Source of the DNA: an uncultured Lachnospiraceae bacterium
GTDB taxonomy: Bacteria; Bacillota; Clostridia; Lachnospirales; Lachnospiraceae
Length of the DNA: 5,400 nucleotides
Direction of reading: 5' to 3'
Assembly: GCA_946538445.1 (NCBI GenBank)
Contig: CAMNGO010000148.1
Location: forward strand, 1-5,400
The notes beneath the pieces were generated by a model. The model saw nothing but the letters and a program-made list of their open reading frames with translations. It did not search any database and was not told the origin of the DNA. This document shows positions 1 to 5,367 of this stretch, one piece after another. A program made the position numbers and the translations under genes. Numbering within the stretch: position 1 is the first letter of the stretch; the number at the start of each line of letters is the position of its first letter.

Positions 1-1
1 G

Positions 2-667
2 GTGATATCTGCCGATCATCCTGTAAGCAGGTTTTTAAATAGCCATCCGGTATGTTGGGCTATGGTAGTCGGTTTATTCCCTGGGATCTTTGAAGAGACC
101 GGGCGACTGGTAGCTTTTAAGACCTTGCTGAAAAATCGACAGAACAGAGAAACTTCCATCTCATATGGAATCGGACATGGTGGATTTGAGGTGATGATGC
201 TACTGGGGATTAATTATATCACCTATTTGTTTTATGCTTTTATGATCAATGCAGGTACCTTTCCTACCCTGATCGAACAGGTGAATGCACAAGCCTCTGA
301 CCAGGCAGATGCACTGTATACCTTGGCCCATCAGATCGCTAATCTCACCGTTTGGGACATCGGCATGGGGTTCCTGGAGAGGGCCTTTGCCCTCCTGTTC
401 CATATCGGAGCTTCCATTCTTGTATTCTATGCCTGTAAGCAGAAAGGCAGGTTTATCCTATACCCGATCGCAATACTTCTGCACACAGCCATGGATTTCG
501 TCGCCGGCCTGGCCATGGTAAACGTCATTCATCTGCCTGTATTGATGATGGAAGGAATTTTCGGGGCATTTGGGATACTGACGTTTTGCATAGCTTATTT
601 TATGTTCTATCGTAAAGAGAACCCTGCAGGGGGGTCAGACCCCCTTATGGGGTCTGACCCCCAATAA
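2..667 (+). CDS. YhfC-family intramembrane metalloprotease, 5' truncated by the window
   Basis: This is the C-terminal 221 residues of a polytopic membrane protein; the frame is open to the left edge, so the true start is probably outside the window (YhfC proteins are usually about 250-260 aa). Numbering from position 2, the conserved putative metal-binding and catalytic motifs are EETGR (31-35), YGIGHGG plus E63 (55-61), ER (126-127), HIGAS (134-138) and HTAMD (161-165), all in or next to hydrophobic segments. The pattern of EExxR, a glycine-rich GHGG and HxxxD resembles the YhfC family, which is related to CAAX/PrsW-type membrane proteases; its substrates are poorly known. The last 12 or so residues (GGSDPLMGSDPQ) are encoded by a palindromic repeat, not by family sequence. 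The gene lies 32 bp before the ABC transporter gene on the same strand, so the two are probably co-transcribed. Family call is confident, catalytic activity is inferred. Confidence 0.85.
   Translation: MISADHPVSRFLNSHPVCWAMVVGLFPGIFEETGRLVAFKTLLKNRQNRETSISYGIGHGGFEVMMLLGINYITYLFYAFMINAGTFPTLIEQVNAQASDQADALYTLAHQIANLTVWDIGMGFLERAFALLFHIGASILVFYACKQKGRFILYPIAILLHTAMDFVAGLAMVNVIHLPVLMMEGIFGAFGILTFCIAYFMFYRKENPAGGSDPLMGSDPQ
630..662. repeat. Dispersed palindromic repeat, copy 1 (inside the 3' end of the protease gene)
   Basis: A 14-nt arm GGGGGTCAGACCCC (630-643) and its exact reverse complement GGGGTCTGACCCCC (649-662) enclose the 5-nt loop CTTAT. Each arm is also a palindrome around a central base (GGGGTC-A-GACCCC). 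This copy has one extra C in the loop compared with the other two. It carries TGCA on its left (625-628), whereas the others carry TGCA on the right, so it may be inserted in the opposite orientation. It is wholly within the open reading frame of the upstream protease and ends three bases before its TAA stop. Confidence 0.95.
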
Positions 668-683
668 AGACCCAATAAAACAA

Positions 684-693
684 AAGGAGGAGG
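684..693 (+). promoter_or_regulatory. Strong ribosome binding site of the ABC-GNAT gene
   Basis: AAGGAGGAGG lies 6 nt before the ATG at 700 and fixes that start. It sits in the 32-bp gap after the protease stop codon. No promoter is visible in this gap, which supports co-transcription with the protease gene. Confidence 0.85.
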
Positions 694-699
694 TATATT

Positions 700-3069
700 A
701 TGGCTGGACATCTGGGAGTGCACGGAGCGAGAGGGTTTTTGACAGAGGAGGAGAAAGGGAATGCTCCAAAGCTGTCAATACCGCTTTTAAAGCGGATTCT
801 TTCCTATCTGTTACCATACCGTCTCCAGTTCATACTGGTGTTTCTGACGATTCTTATATCCTCGGTTGTCGGTCTGTTTCCGGCGATCATCACCGGACGA
901 ATCGTGGATGATGCTCTGACCGGGCACAGCTTTCCTCTCTTGATCCGTCTTTTGATCCTGGCCTTGATTACCATGACGGCCAGTCAGTTGATCCGTCTGT
1001 TGGAGAGCTATATCAATTCATGGATTTCCCAGAGGATCATATTTGATATGAAGAATGAGATGTACCGGCATCTGGAGTATATGCCTCATGCTTTTTTTAC
1101 AACGGAGAAGCAGGGGGACATCATCACCAGAATGAATACGGATATCAGCGGAGTGAGTTCCGTAATCAGTGGGACACTGTCTTCTCTGGTGAGCAATACG
1201 ACTACGGTGGTAACAACGCTGATTGCCATGTTTGCCATGAGTCCCAAACTGGCAATGGCAGGTATTGTGATCATTCCATTAATGATCATCCCCACGCGAA
1301 CTGCCGGGAGACGGCGATATAATCTATTGACGAAAAGCCAGGAAAAACAGGATGAGATGAATCAGATCATCAATGAAACCCTGTCTGTGAGCGGGTCTCT
1401 CCTGGTTAAGATATTTGCGAGGGAAGAAAAGGAATATGAGCGATTTGTGGAGGTGAATAAGGAGGCTACCAGGCTTTCCCTGAAAGAGGCTACCAGCGGA
1501 AGGCTCTTCTTTGTCATGATGGGGATGTTTACCCAGCTCGGACCTTTGCTGATTTATTTTGCCGGTGGTGTCCTGATCATACGGCAGTTGGATCCTGCTC
1601 TGACAGTAGGTATGGTGACAGCTACGGTTTCCCTGGTGAACCGCATGTACCGGCCGGTGGAATCTTTGTTGAATATACAGGTCGATTTTACCCGGTCCCT
1701 CGCTTTATTTTCCCGTATCTTTGATTATCTGGACAGGGAAAATGCCATCAGAAATCCGGAAAATGGTCTGAAGCCGGATACTGCAAATCAGGATATCGTT
1801 TTTGATCATGTATCTTTTGGCTATACCCCGGAGATTGAGATCCTTAAAGATATGAACTTCACCGTGCCGGGAGGGAAGATGTATGCAGTGGTAGGACCCT
1901 CCGGATCCGGAAAATCCACACTGGTGAACCTGATTCCAAGGCTTTATGATGTGAATGACGGTGCTGTTACCATAGCAGATGTGGATGTCAGAACATTTGA
2001 CCTGCCCTGGCTGCGCAGTCAGATTGGGATGGTAACTCAGGAAACATATCTTTTTAATGGAACGATACTGGAGAACCTGCTCATGGCCAAAGATGATGCG
2101 AGTATGGAGGAAGTCCATGAAGCATGCCGGATTGCCAGCATTCATGATTTCATCATGGCACAGCCGGATGGATATGATACGGTTGTAGGAAACCGTGGCC
2201 TGAAGTTATCCGGAGGAGAGAAGCAGCGAATCAGTATCGCCCGTGTGATCCTGAAAGATCCCAAGATTCTCATTCTCGATGAGGCTACTTCCGCACTGGA
2301 CTCCATCTCGGAAAATGCGATCCAAAAAGCCCTGGACGTACTCATGAAAGGGCGGACCAGTATAGTGATCGCCCACCGTCTTTCAACCATTTTGCAGGCT
2401 GATCAGATTCTGGTTGTGAATGAAGGGAGAATCTGCGAACAAGGTAACCATGAAGAACTCTTTCAGGCGAACGGCATATATCGTGAATTGTATGAGACTC
2501 AATTTCGGCCTGCCCTGGAATATGAAAATCAACGACAGGCAGGTAAGATGGATCTGCAGACCCTGTCCGGTGAATACACGGTTCGTGCTATCCGTGAAGC
2601 ACAGATCGGGGATGTATACCGGCTCTACAGAAACAACAGGCGCTGGTATCGTGAGGCCGGCATAAAGCCTTATCTGCGTGATCTCACGGATGTGATGACG
2701 GATCTGCCGCAAGGCGTGTCTCCGGATGACAAATATTTTGCAGGATTTTATATGACGGAAGAAGAATCCGGCATGGAGAAACTGACTGCAATCCTGGATC
2801 TTGTACTGAATTATCCATCGGAGAAAGAAGTATGTATCGGATGGTTTATGGTAGATGCAGAGAAGCAGGGACAGGGCATCGGCTCAAAGATCCTTACTGA
2901 TATATGTGATTCTTTGAGGAACCAGGAATTCACCTCGATCACAGTTGGAATCCGCCGACGCAATACAGACGCTGCAACCTTCTGGTACAACAACGGATTT
3001 GAAGAAATTACTGAATCTCCACTTTTCTCTACGGATGAAGGCACATTGTTCTTGAGAAAACAGCTTTAG
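700..3069 (+). CDS. ABC exporter half-transporter (TMD-NBD) fused to a C-terminal GNAT acetyltransferase
   Basis: 789 aa. Residues about 40-335 form a type IV ABC exporter membrane domain with six likely helices (about 43-65, 79-100, 158-180, 182-200, 269-293, 300-322). Residues about 365-600 form the ATPase, with every motif intact: A-loop Y375, Walker A GPSGSGKST (399-407), Q-loop Q447, signature LSGGE (503-507), Walker B ending D527 with catalytic E528, D-loop SALD (531-534) and H-loop H559. Such half-transporters normally end near 580-620 aa and work as dimers to export lipids, drugs or peptides. Here the frame continues without a break into a complete GNAT domain (about 626-789), with the acetyl-CoA-binding loop QGQGIGS (723-729) and a typical FWYNNGF segment (761-767). 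A methionine at 617 could start the acetyltransferase alone, but has only a weak ribosome binding site. Substrate is unknown; the transporter and GNAT calls are secure, their functional link is inferred. Confidence 0.93.
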   Translation: MAGHLGVHGARGFLTEEEKGNAPKLSIPLLKRILSYLLPYRLQFILVFLTILISSVVGLFPAIITGRIVDDALTGHSFPLLIRLLILALITMTASQLIRLLESYINSWISQRIIFDMKNEMYRHLEYMPHAFFTTEKQGDIITRMNTDISGVSSVISGTLSSLVSNTTTVVTTLIAMFAMSPKLAMAGIVIIPLMIIPTRTAGRRRYNLLTKSQEKQDEMNQIINETLSVSGSLLVKIFAREEKEYERFVEVNKEATRLSLKEATSGRLFFVMMGMFTQLGPLLIYFAGGVLIIRQLDPALTVGMVTATVSLVNRMYRPVESLLNIQVDFTRSLALFSRIFDYLDRENAIRNPENGLKPDTANQDIVFDHVSFGYTPEIEILKDMNFTVPGGKMYAVVGPSGSGKSTLVNLIPRLYDVNDGAVTIADVDVRTFDLPWLRSQIGMVTQETYLFNGTILENLLMAKDDASMEEVHEACRIASIHDFIMAQPDGYDTVVGNRGLKLSGGEKQRISIARVILKDPKILILDEATSALDSISENAIQKALDVLMKGRTSIVIAHRLSTILQADQILVVNEGRICEQGNHEELFQANGIYRELYETQFRPALEYENQRQAGKMDLQTLSGEYTVRAIREAQIGDVYRLYRNNRRWYREAGIKPYLRDLTDVMTDLPQGVSPDDKYFAGFYMTEEESGMEKLTAILDLVLNYPSEKEVCIGWFMVDAEKQGQGIGSKILTDICDSLRNQEFTSITVGIRRRNTDAATFWYNNGFEEITESPLFSTDEGTLFLRKQL

Positions 3070-3072
3070 AGG

Positions 3073-3108
3073 AAAAGGGGGTCAGACCCCTTACGGGGTC
3101 TGACCCCC
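3073..3108 (-). terminator. Likely intrinsic terminator of the secreted-protein gene (uses repeat copy 2)
   Basis: Read on the minus strand, transcription leaving the secreted-protein gene meets a perfect 14-bp GC-rich stem closed by a GTAA loop, a GNRA-type tetraloop in RNA, followed at once by TTTTCC (3076-3071). That is the form of a rho-independent terminator with a short U-tract. On the plus strand the stem is followed by TGCAATTAATTC with no U-tract, so termination of the ABC-GNAT transcript here is less certain. Confidence 0.6.
3077..3108. repeat. Dispersed palindromic repeat, copy 2 (between convergent genes)
   Basis: Arms GGGGGTCAGACCCC (3077-3090) and GGGGTCTGACCCCC (3095-3108) are perfect reverse complements around the loop TTAC. 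TGCA follows at 3109-3112. The sequence from 3077 to 3112 is the same as 4060-4095 except for one base in the loop (C here, T there). It lies 7 bp after the ABC-GNAT stop and 26 bp from the stop of the opposing gene. Confidence 0.97.
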
Positions 3109-3134
3109 TGCAATTAATTCGATATTATCGGATG

Positions 3135-3887
3135 TTATTTTGTAATGGCCGGTACCCAGGTATTGACAGGTTCTCTGCCGATGAACAGATCATACTGTTG
3201 TCCGCCTGCCTGGAATGGCACTTTGATGACAAGTACAGTACCTGACTGAACAGTTGGTGCGCCGGCCCTGACGCTGAATGATGCATCTTTGCCTGGCTCC
3301 ATGGTGGCACCCATTACCACTTCCCCGGTCTGCAACTCAAGCAGATTTCCTGTGGCCGGATCATACTGATAGAAGGTACAGCTGGCACCTTCGGTGATGG
3401 TCATGGCTTTCTTTGTCTCATTTTTAAATGCCGCATAATAGATGGTTCTGTAGTAGAAGCCACCCACATTTGTTCTGAAAGACTGATAGATATTGCCAAA
3501 GCCGGAAAATACATGTACTGCTGCAGACTGTTTACTCTTTGTCTTTCCCTTTACTGCCTGAACTTTATAGTAAAATTCACCGGGAGATTTTTTAGTAATG
3601 GACAGTTTTTTCGTAGTAGCGAACTTTTTATATTTTCCTTTCTTTTTGCTGGCTCTGTAAATGATATACTTCTTTGCACCTTTCAGTTTTTTCCACTGGA
3701 GAGTTACATTACCCTGAGAGTATTTGCAATTGGTTATGACAAATTTTGGTTTTGCTTTCTTGCTGAAAGCAGCAGCATTAGCTGACTGAGGAATCAGCAA
3801 TAATAAAAACATCAGGGATAAAGCGATTAATAAATATGGCAACCGTCTTTTTTTCTTAGCCTTTACCGGCACATCATTTCTCAACAT
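3135..3887 (-). CDS. Secreted protein with lysine-rich fibronectin-III-like domain
   Basis: 250 aa, starting at ATG 3887-3885, chosen because a strong GGAGGAGGA sits 4 nt upstream and a signal peptide follows directly. The N-terminus has a basic stretch (KAKKKRR, 9-15), a hydrophobic core (about 16-33) and a probable signal peptidase I site after the alanine-rich QSANA (34-38). Residues about 46-130 look like a fibronectin type III or similar beta-sandwich domain rich in lysine: a VTLQWKKLKGAKKYIIYRA-like strand pattern, then YYKVQAVKG. This is typical of extracellular proteins of Lachnospiraceae. The remaining 120 residues are rich in beta-strand-type sequence and belong to no family I recognise. 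There is no LPxTG motif and no C-terminal membrane anchor, so release or non-covalent wall binding is likely. It is monocistronic, with its own promoter, convergent with the ABC gene and divergent from the Nudix operon. Function unknown. Confidence 0.88.
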   Translation of the reverse strand: MLRNDVPVKAKKKRRLPYLLIALSLMFLLLLIPQSANAAAFSKKAKPKFVITNCKYSQGNVTLQWKKLKGAKKYIIYRASKKKGKYKKFATTKKLSITKKSPGEFYYKVQAVKGKTKSKQSAAVHVFSGFGNIYQSFRTNVGGFYYRTIYYAAFKNETKKAMTITEGASCTFYQYDPATGNLLELQTGEVVMGATMEPGKDASFSVRAGAPTVQSGTVLVIKVPFQAGGQQYDLFIGREPVNTWVPAITK

Positions 3888-3891
3888 AGTA

Positions 3892-3900
3892 TCCTCCTCC
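3892..3900 (-). promoter_or_regulatory. Ribosome binding site of the secreted-protein gene
   Basis: On the minus strand GGAGGAGGA lies 4 nt before ATG 3887. It decides between this start and an upstream in-frame ATG at 4052, which would add 55 residues ahead of the signal peptide and lies upstream of the promoter. Confidence 0.85.
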
Positions 3901-3948
3901 CAATTCATAAATATTGAGTAAAATGAATTAATGTTTACTACTAATTTA

Positions 3949-3977
3949 ATTTTATCTGGCTGGATATTGACTGTCAA
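3949..3977 (-). promoter_or_regulatory. Sigma-A-type promoter of the secreted-protein gene
   Basis: On the minus strand a perfect -35 TTGACA (3977-3972), a 17-nt spacer and a -10 TAAAAT (3954-3949) predict transcription from about 3942. This gives a leader of about 55 nt, AT-rich, without an obvious riboswitch-like fold. Confidence 0.85.
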
Positions 3978-3988
3978 GGGATAAGAGA

Positions 3989-4004
3989 ACATTGATGAAA
4001 ATGT
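3989..4004. promoter_or_regulatory. Possible operator between divergent promoters
   Basis: The inverted repeat ACATT-N6-AATGT lies between the two back-to-back -35 boxes (3977 and 4011). Extending the arms to 8 nt gives 6 of 8 matches. The position suits a regulator acting on both genes, but short imperfect repeats are frequent in AT-rich DNA, so this is tentative. Confidence 0.25.
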
Positions 4005-4010
4005 CTTTTT

Positions 4011-4039
4011 TTGACTTGGATCATGGAAAATGATATCAT
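4011..4039 (+). promoter_or_regulatory. Sigma-A-type promoter of the Nudix operon
   Basis: A -35 TTGACT (4011-4016), a 17-nt spacer and a -10 TATCAT (4034-4039) predict a transcript starting near 4046. Palindromic repeat copy 3 (4060-4091) therefore falls inside the roughly 85-nt leader, about 14 nt from the RNA 5' end. Confidence 0.75.
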
Positions 4040-4059
4040 CAGAAAAGATCAAAGTGGGA

Positions 4060-4091
4060 GGGGGTCAGACCCCTTATGGGGTCTGACCCCC
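4060..4091. repeat. Dispersed palindromic repeat, copy 3 (in the Nudix operon leader)
   Basis: Arms GGGGGTCAGACCCC (4060-4073) and GGGGTCTGACCCCC (4078-4091) are perfect reverse complements around the loop TTAT, followed by TGCA (4092-4095). It is in the same orientation as copy 2 and differs from it by one loop base. It is placed between the predicted transcription start and the ribosome binding site of the Nudix gene. Confidence 0.97.
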
Positions 4092-4117
4092 TGCACGTTA
4101 ATAATGACCAATACGAT

Positions 4118-4122
4118 GAGGA
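4118..4122 (+). promoter_or_regulatory. Ribosome binding site deciding the Nudix gene start
   Basis: GAGGA lies 8 nt before ATG 4131. The other in-frame ATGs fit less well: 4104 and 4116 have no upstream Shine-Dalgarno, 4137 is 14 nt away, and 4161 follows AAGGA almost without spacing. Confidence 0.6.
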
Positions 4123-4130
4123 CACATGGA

Positions 4131-4790
4131 ATGACTATGGAAGACAAGAAAATTAAGGAAATGAATTCAATAGATGAACAACCATCACATAAATTACATA
4201 AGCCGGAAACCGGAGATCCTTTGGCATGGGAGGAGGTACATACGGAACATGTCCTTCAGGATGAGTGGATCGATCTTCGCAGATCATCCTGGCGCCTGCC
4301 GGACGGCAGTGTGTTTGAACCGTTTTACAGCTATAGCCGGAGGGACTTTGTTGTTGTGGTGGCTTCGGATACAGAGGGTAATTACCTCTGTGTCAGGCAG
4401 TTCAGACATGGAATCAGGCAGGTTACTACGGAGTTTCCTGCAGGGGGAATCGAGACCAAAGACGGCAAAGGCCGTGGCGGCTGGCAGGATGTCTCTGTGG
4501 AGGACGCTTTTATGGCAGCCAAAAGAGAATTGCTGGAGGAGACCGGTCATGAGTCCGATGAATGGAAGTATCTGCTTTCGGTTCCGTCAAATGCCAGCCT
4601 GGCAGATAATTATGCCCATCTGTTTGTGGCCAGAAACTGTCGGAAGGTCTCAGGCCAGGATTTGGACGTGACGGAATTTCTGAATGTGATCAAGCTTCCT
4701 GCATCAAAGATTGAGGAAATGATTCGGGACGGGCAGTTTCAACAGGCGATACATATCACCGCATGGCTGCTGGCACTAAGAGAAAAATAG
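4131..4790 (+). CDS. Nudix hydrolase, ADP-ribose pyrophosphatase-like
   Basis: 219 aa from ATG 4131 (4104 and 4137 are alternatives). Nudix enzymes hydrolyse nucleoside diphosphates linked to another group; this one has the build of the ADP-ribose/ADP-sugar pyrophosphatases, which split ADP-ribose to AMP and ribose 5-phosphate with Mg2+ or Mn2+. Seen directly: a strand-rich N-terminal part (about 30-95, with FVVVVASDTEGNYLCVRQFR near 65-85), FPAGGIE (102-108) and the metal-binding core RELLEETGH (132-140), with E136 and E137 as likely ligands. Between GGIE and VEDAFMAAKREL there is an extra glycine-rich stretch of about 13 residues (about 110-122), so the Nudix box does not fit the usual G-x5-E-x7-REU spacing in its first half. 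It is the first gene of an operon, 27 bp ahead of a small CxxC protein. Family is certain, substrate is inferred. Confidence 0.9.
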   Translation: MTMEDKKIKEMNSIDEQPSHKLHKPETGDPLAWEEVHTEHVLQDEWIDLRRSSWRLPDGSVFEPFYSYSRRDFVVVVASDTEGNYLCVRQFRHGIRQVTTEFPAGGIETKDGKGRGGWQDVSVEDAFMAAKRELLEETGHESDEWKYLLSVPSNASLADNYAHLFVARNCRKVSGQDLDVTEFLNVIKLPASKIEEMIRDGQFQQAIHITAWLLALREK

Positions 4791-4817
4791 GATTCGAAGA
4801 TACAGGAGGGCAGACAG

Positions 4818-5048
4818 ATGGCAGGTTATCTGATCAAAGACACCACAAGAGAAGAGAGGGAGAGGATCGTTGAAGAATCCATCGGTAATATTTCAGGAAG
4901 CTGCGATGGATGTATGGCAGGATTGGCTGAAATGTATCAGGATTACATTGACGGGAAGAAGGAAATCCGACAGATCAATATGGAATTTAACGCCCGCTAT
5001 AGCAAGGGCAACATGGAGAAAGATTCCACGAGAACCTGCCCGGTATGA
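4818..5048 (+). CDS. Conserved-looking small acidic protein with a CxxC motif
   Basis: 76 aa, starting at ATG 4818 behind AGGAGGG (4804-4810, 7-nt spacing). I recall similar short proteins beginning MAxYLIKDTTxEER in Clostridia, but no established function. The N-terminal half has a charged segment TTREERERIVEES (9-21), likely helical, then C29-D-G-C32, a possible metal or redox pair, and a probable second helix GLAEMYQDYIDGKKEIRQIN (about 35-54). The C-terminal tail after about 60 is polar and probably disordered, with a third cysteine at 74. There is no signal peptide or membrane segment, so it should be cytoplasmic. It sits between the Nudix and acylphosphatase genes, and its stop codon overlaps the ribosome binding site of the latter, which suggests translational coupling. 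With an excellent ribosome binding site and operon placement it is very likely real. Confidence 0.8.
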   Translation: MAGYLIKDTTREERERIVEESIGNISGSCDGCMAGLAEMYQDYIDGKKEIRQINMEFNARYSKGNMEKDSTRTCPV

Positions 5049-5054
5049 GGGAGG
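5047..5054 (+). promoter_or_regulatory. Ribosome binding site of the acylphosphatase gene, overlapping the preceding stop
   Basis: GAGGGAGG shares bases with the TGA stop (5046-5048) of the small CxxC gene. The distance is 6 nt to GTG 5061 and 12 nt to ATG 5067, which favours the GTG start. The overlap suggests that ribosomes ending the upstream gene help start this one. Confidence 0.65.
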
Positions 5055-5060
5055 CGGTAA

Positions 5061-5348
5061 GTGCAGATGAAAGAAGGGTTGACAAGAAAATACATCAGAT
5101 TTTTCGGTTATGTCCAAGGTGTCGGTTTCCGCTACCGGGCGAGACATGCGGCGGGCATGCTCGGCCTGACCGGCTGGGTTAAAAATGAATTTGACGGTTC
5201 CGTAAGTATGGAAATCCAGGGAACGGAAGAAGAGATCGACCAGGTGGTTGCCATGATCAATCAGGGAAGATATGTGCAGATCGACTCTATGGAGGTACGC
5301 AGGATTCCCCTGGTTGAAGACGAGAGAGAATTCCGGTCAAGATATTAG
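5061..5348 (+). CDS. acyP: Acylphosphatase
   Basis: 95 aa from GTG 5061, or 93 aa from ATG 5067; both match the usual 90-100 aa. Acylphosphatase hydrolyses the carboxyl-phosphate bond of acyl phosphates such as acetyl phosphate or carbamoyl phosphate, in the cytoplasm. The family signature GYVQGVGFRYRARHAA (16-31) carries the phosphate-binding loop and catalytic arginine R24. The second signature GLTGWVKNEFDGSV (35-48) contains the catalytic asparagine N42. The alternating beta-alpha-beta pattern of the ferredoxin-like fold is recognisable over the full length, with no sign of truncation. It is the third gene of the Nudix operon and ends 19 bp before another start codon, so the operon continues to the right. 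Confidence 0.95.
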   Translation: MQMKEGLTRKYIRFFGYVQGVGFRYRARHAAGMLGLTGWVKNEFDGSVSMEIQGTEEEIDQVVAMINQGRYVQIDSMEVRRIPLVEDEREFRSRY

Positions 5349-5367
5349 AAAGGGTGAGGGTTAACAG

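Noticed and set aside
1705..3044. Minus-strand open frames inside the ABC-GNAT gene
   Set aside because: They lack ribosome binding sites and recognisable proteins and overlap a gene with intact conserved motifs, so they are shadow frames.
3888..4052. A 55-residue N-terminal extension of the secreted protein from ATG 4052
   Set aside because: It would place 55 residues before an otherwise perfect signal peptide and lies upstream of the TTGACA/TAAAAT promoter. ATG 3887 has a strong ribosome binding site.
630..4091. The three palindromes as a CRISPR array
   Set aside because: Spacing is irregular (about 2.4 kb and 1 kb), whole genes lie between the copies, and there are no cas genes.
3077..4095. 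The repeat-flanked 1-kb unit as an insertion sequence
   Set aside because: The enclosed gene encodes a secreted protein with no transposase motifs, and no target-site duplication is visible around the pair.
4011..4130. A longer Nudix reading frame starting at TTG 4011 and reading through palindrome copy 3
   Set aside because: The TTG is the -35 box of a good promoter, the predicted transcript starts after it, and no ribosome binding site precedes it. ATG 4131 has one at good spacing.
4174..4671. A plus-strand frame of 165 codons overlapping the Nudix gene
   Set aside because: It is a shifted frame over a clearly conserved Nudix core, with tryptophan- and arginine-rich composition and no ribosome binding site.
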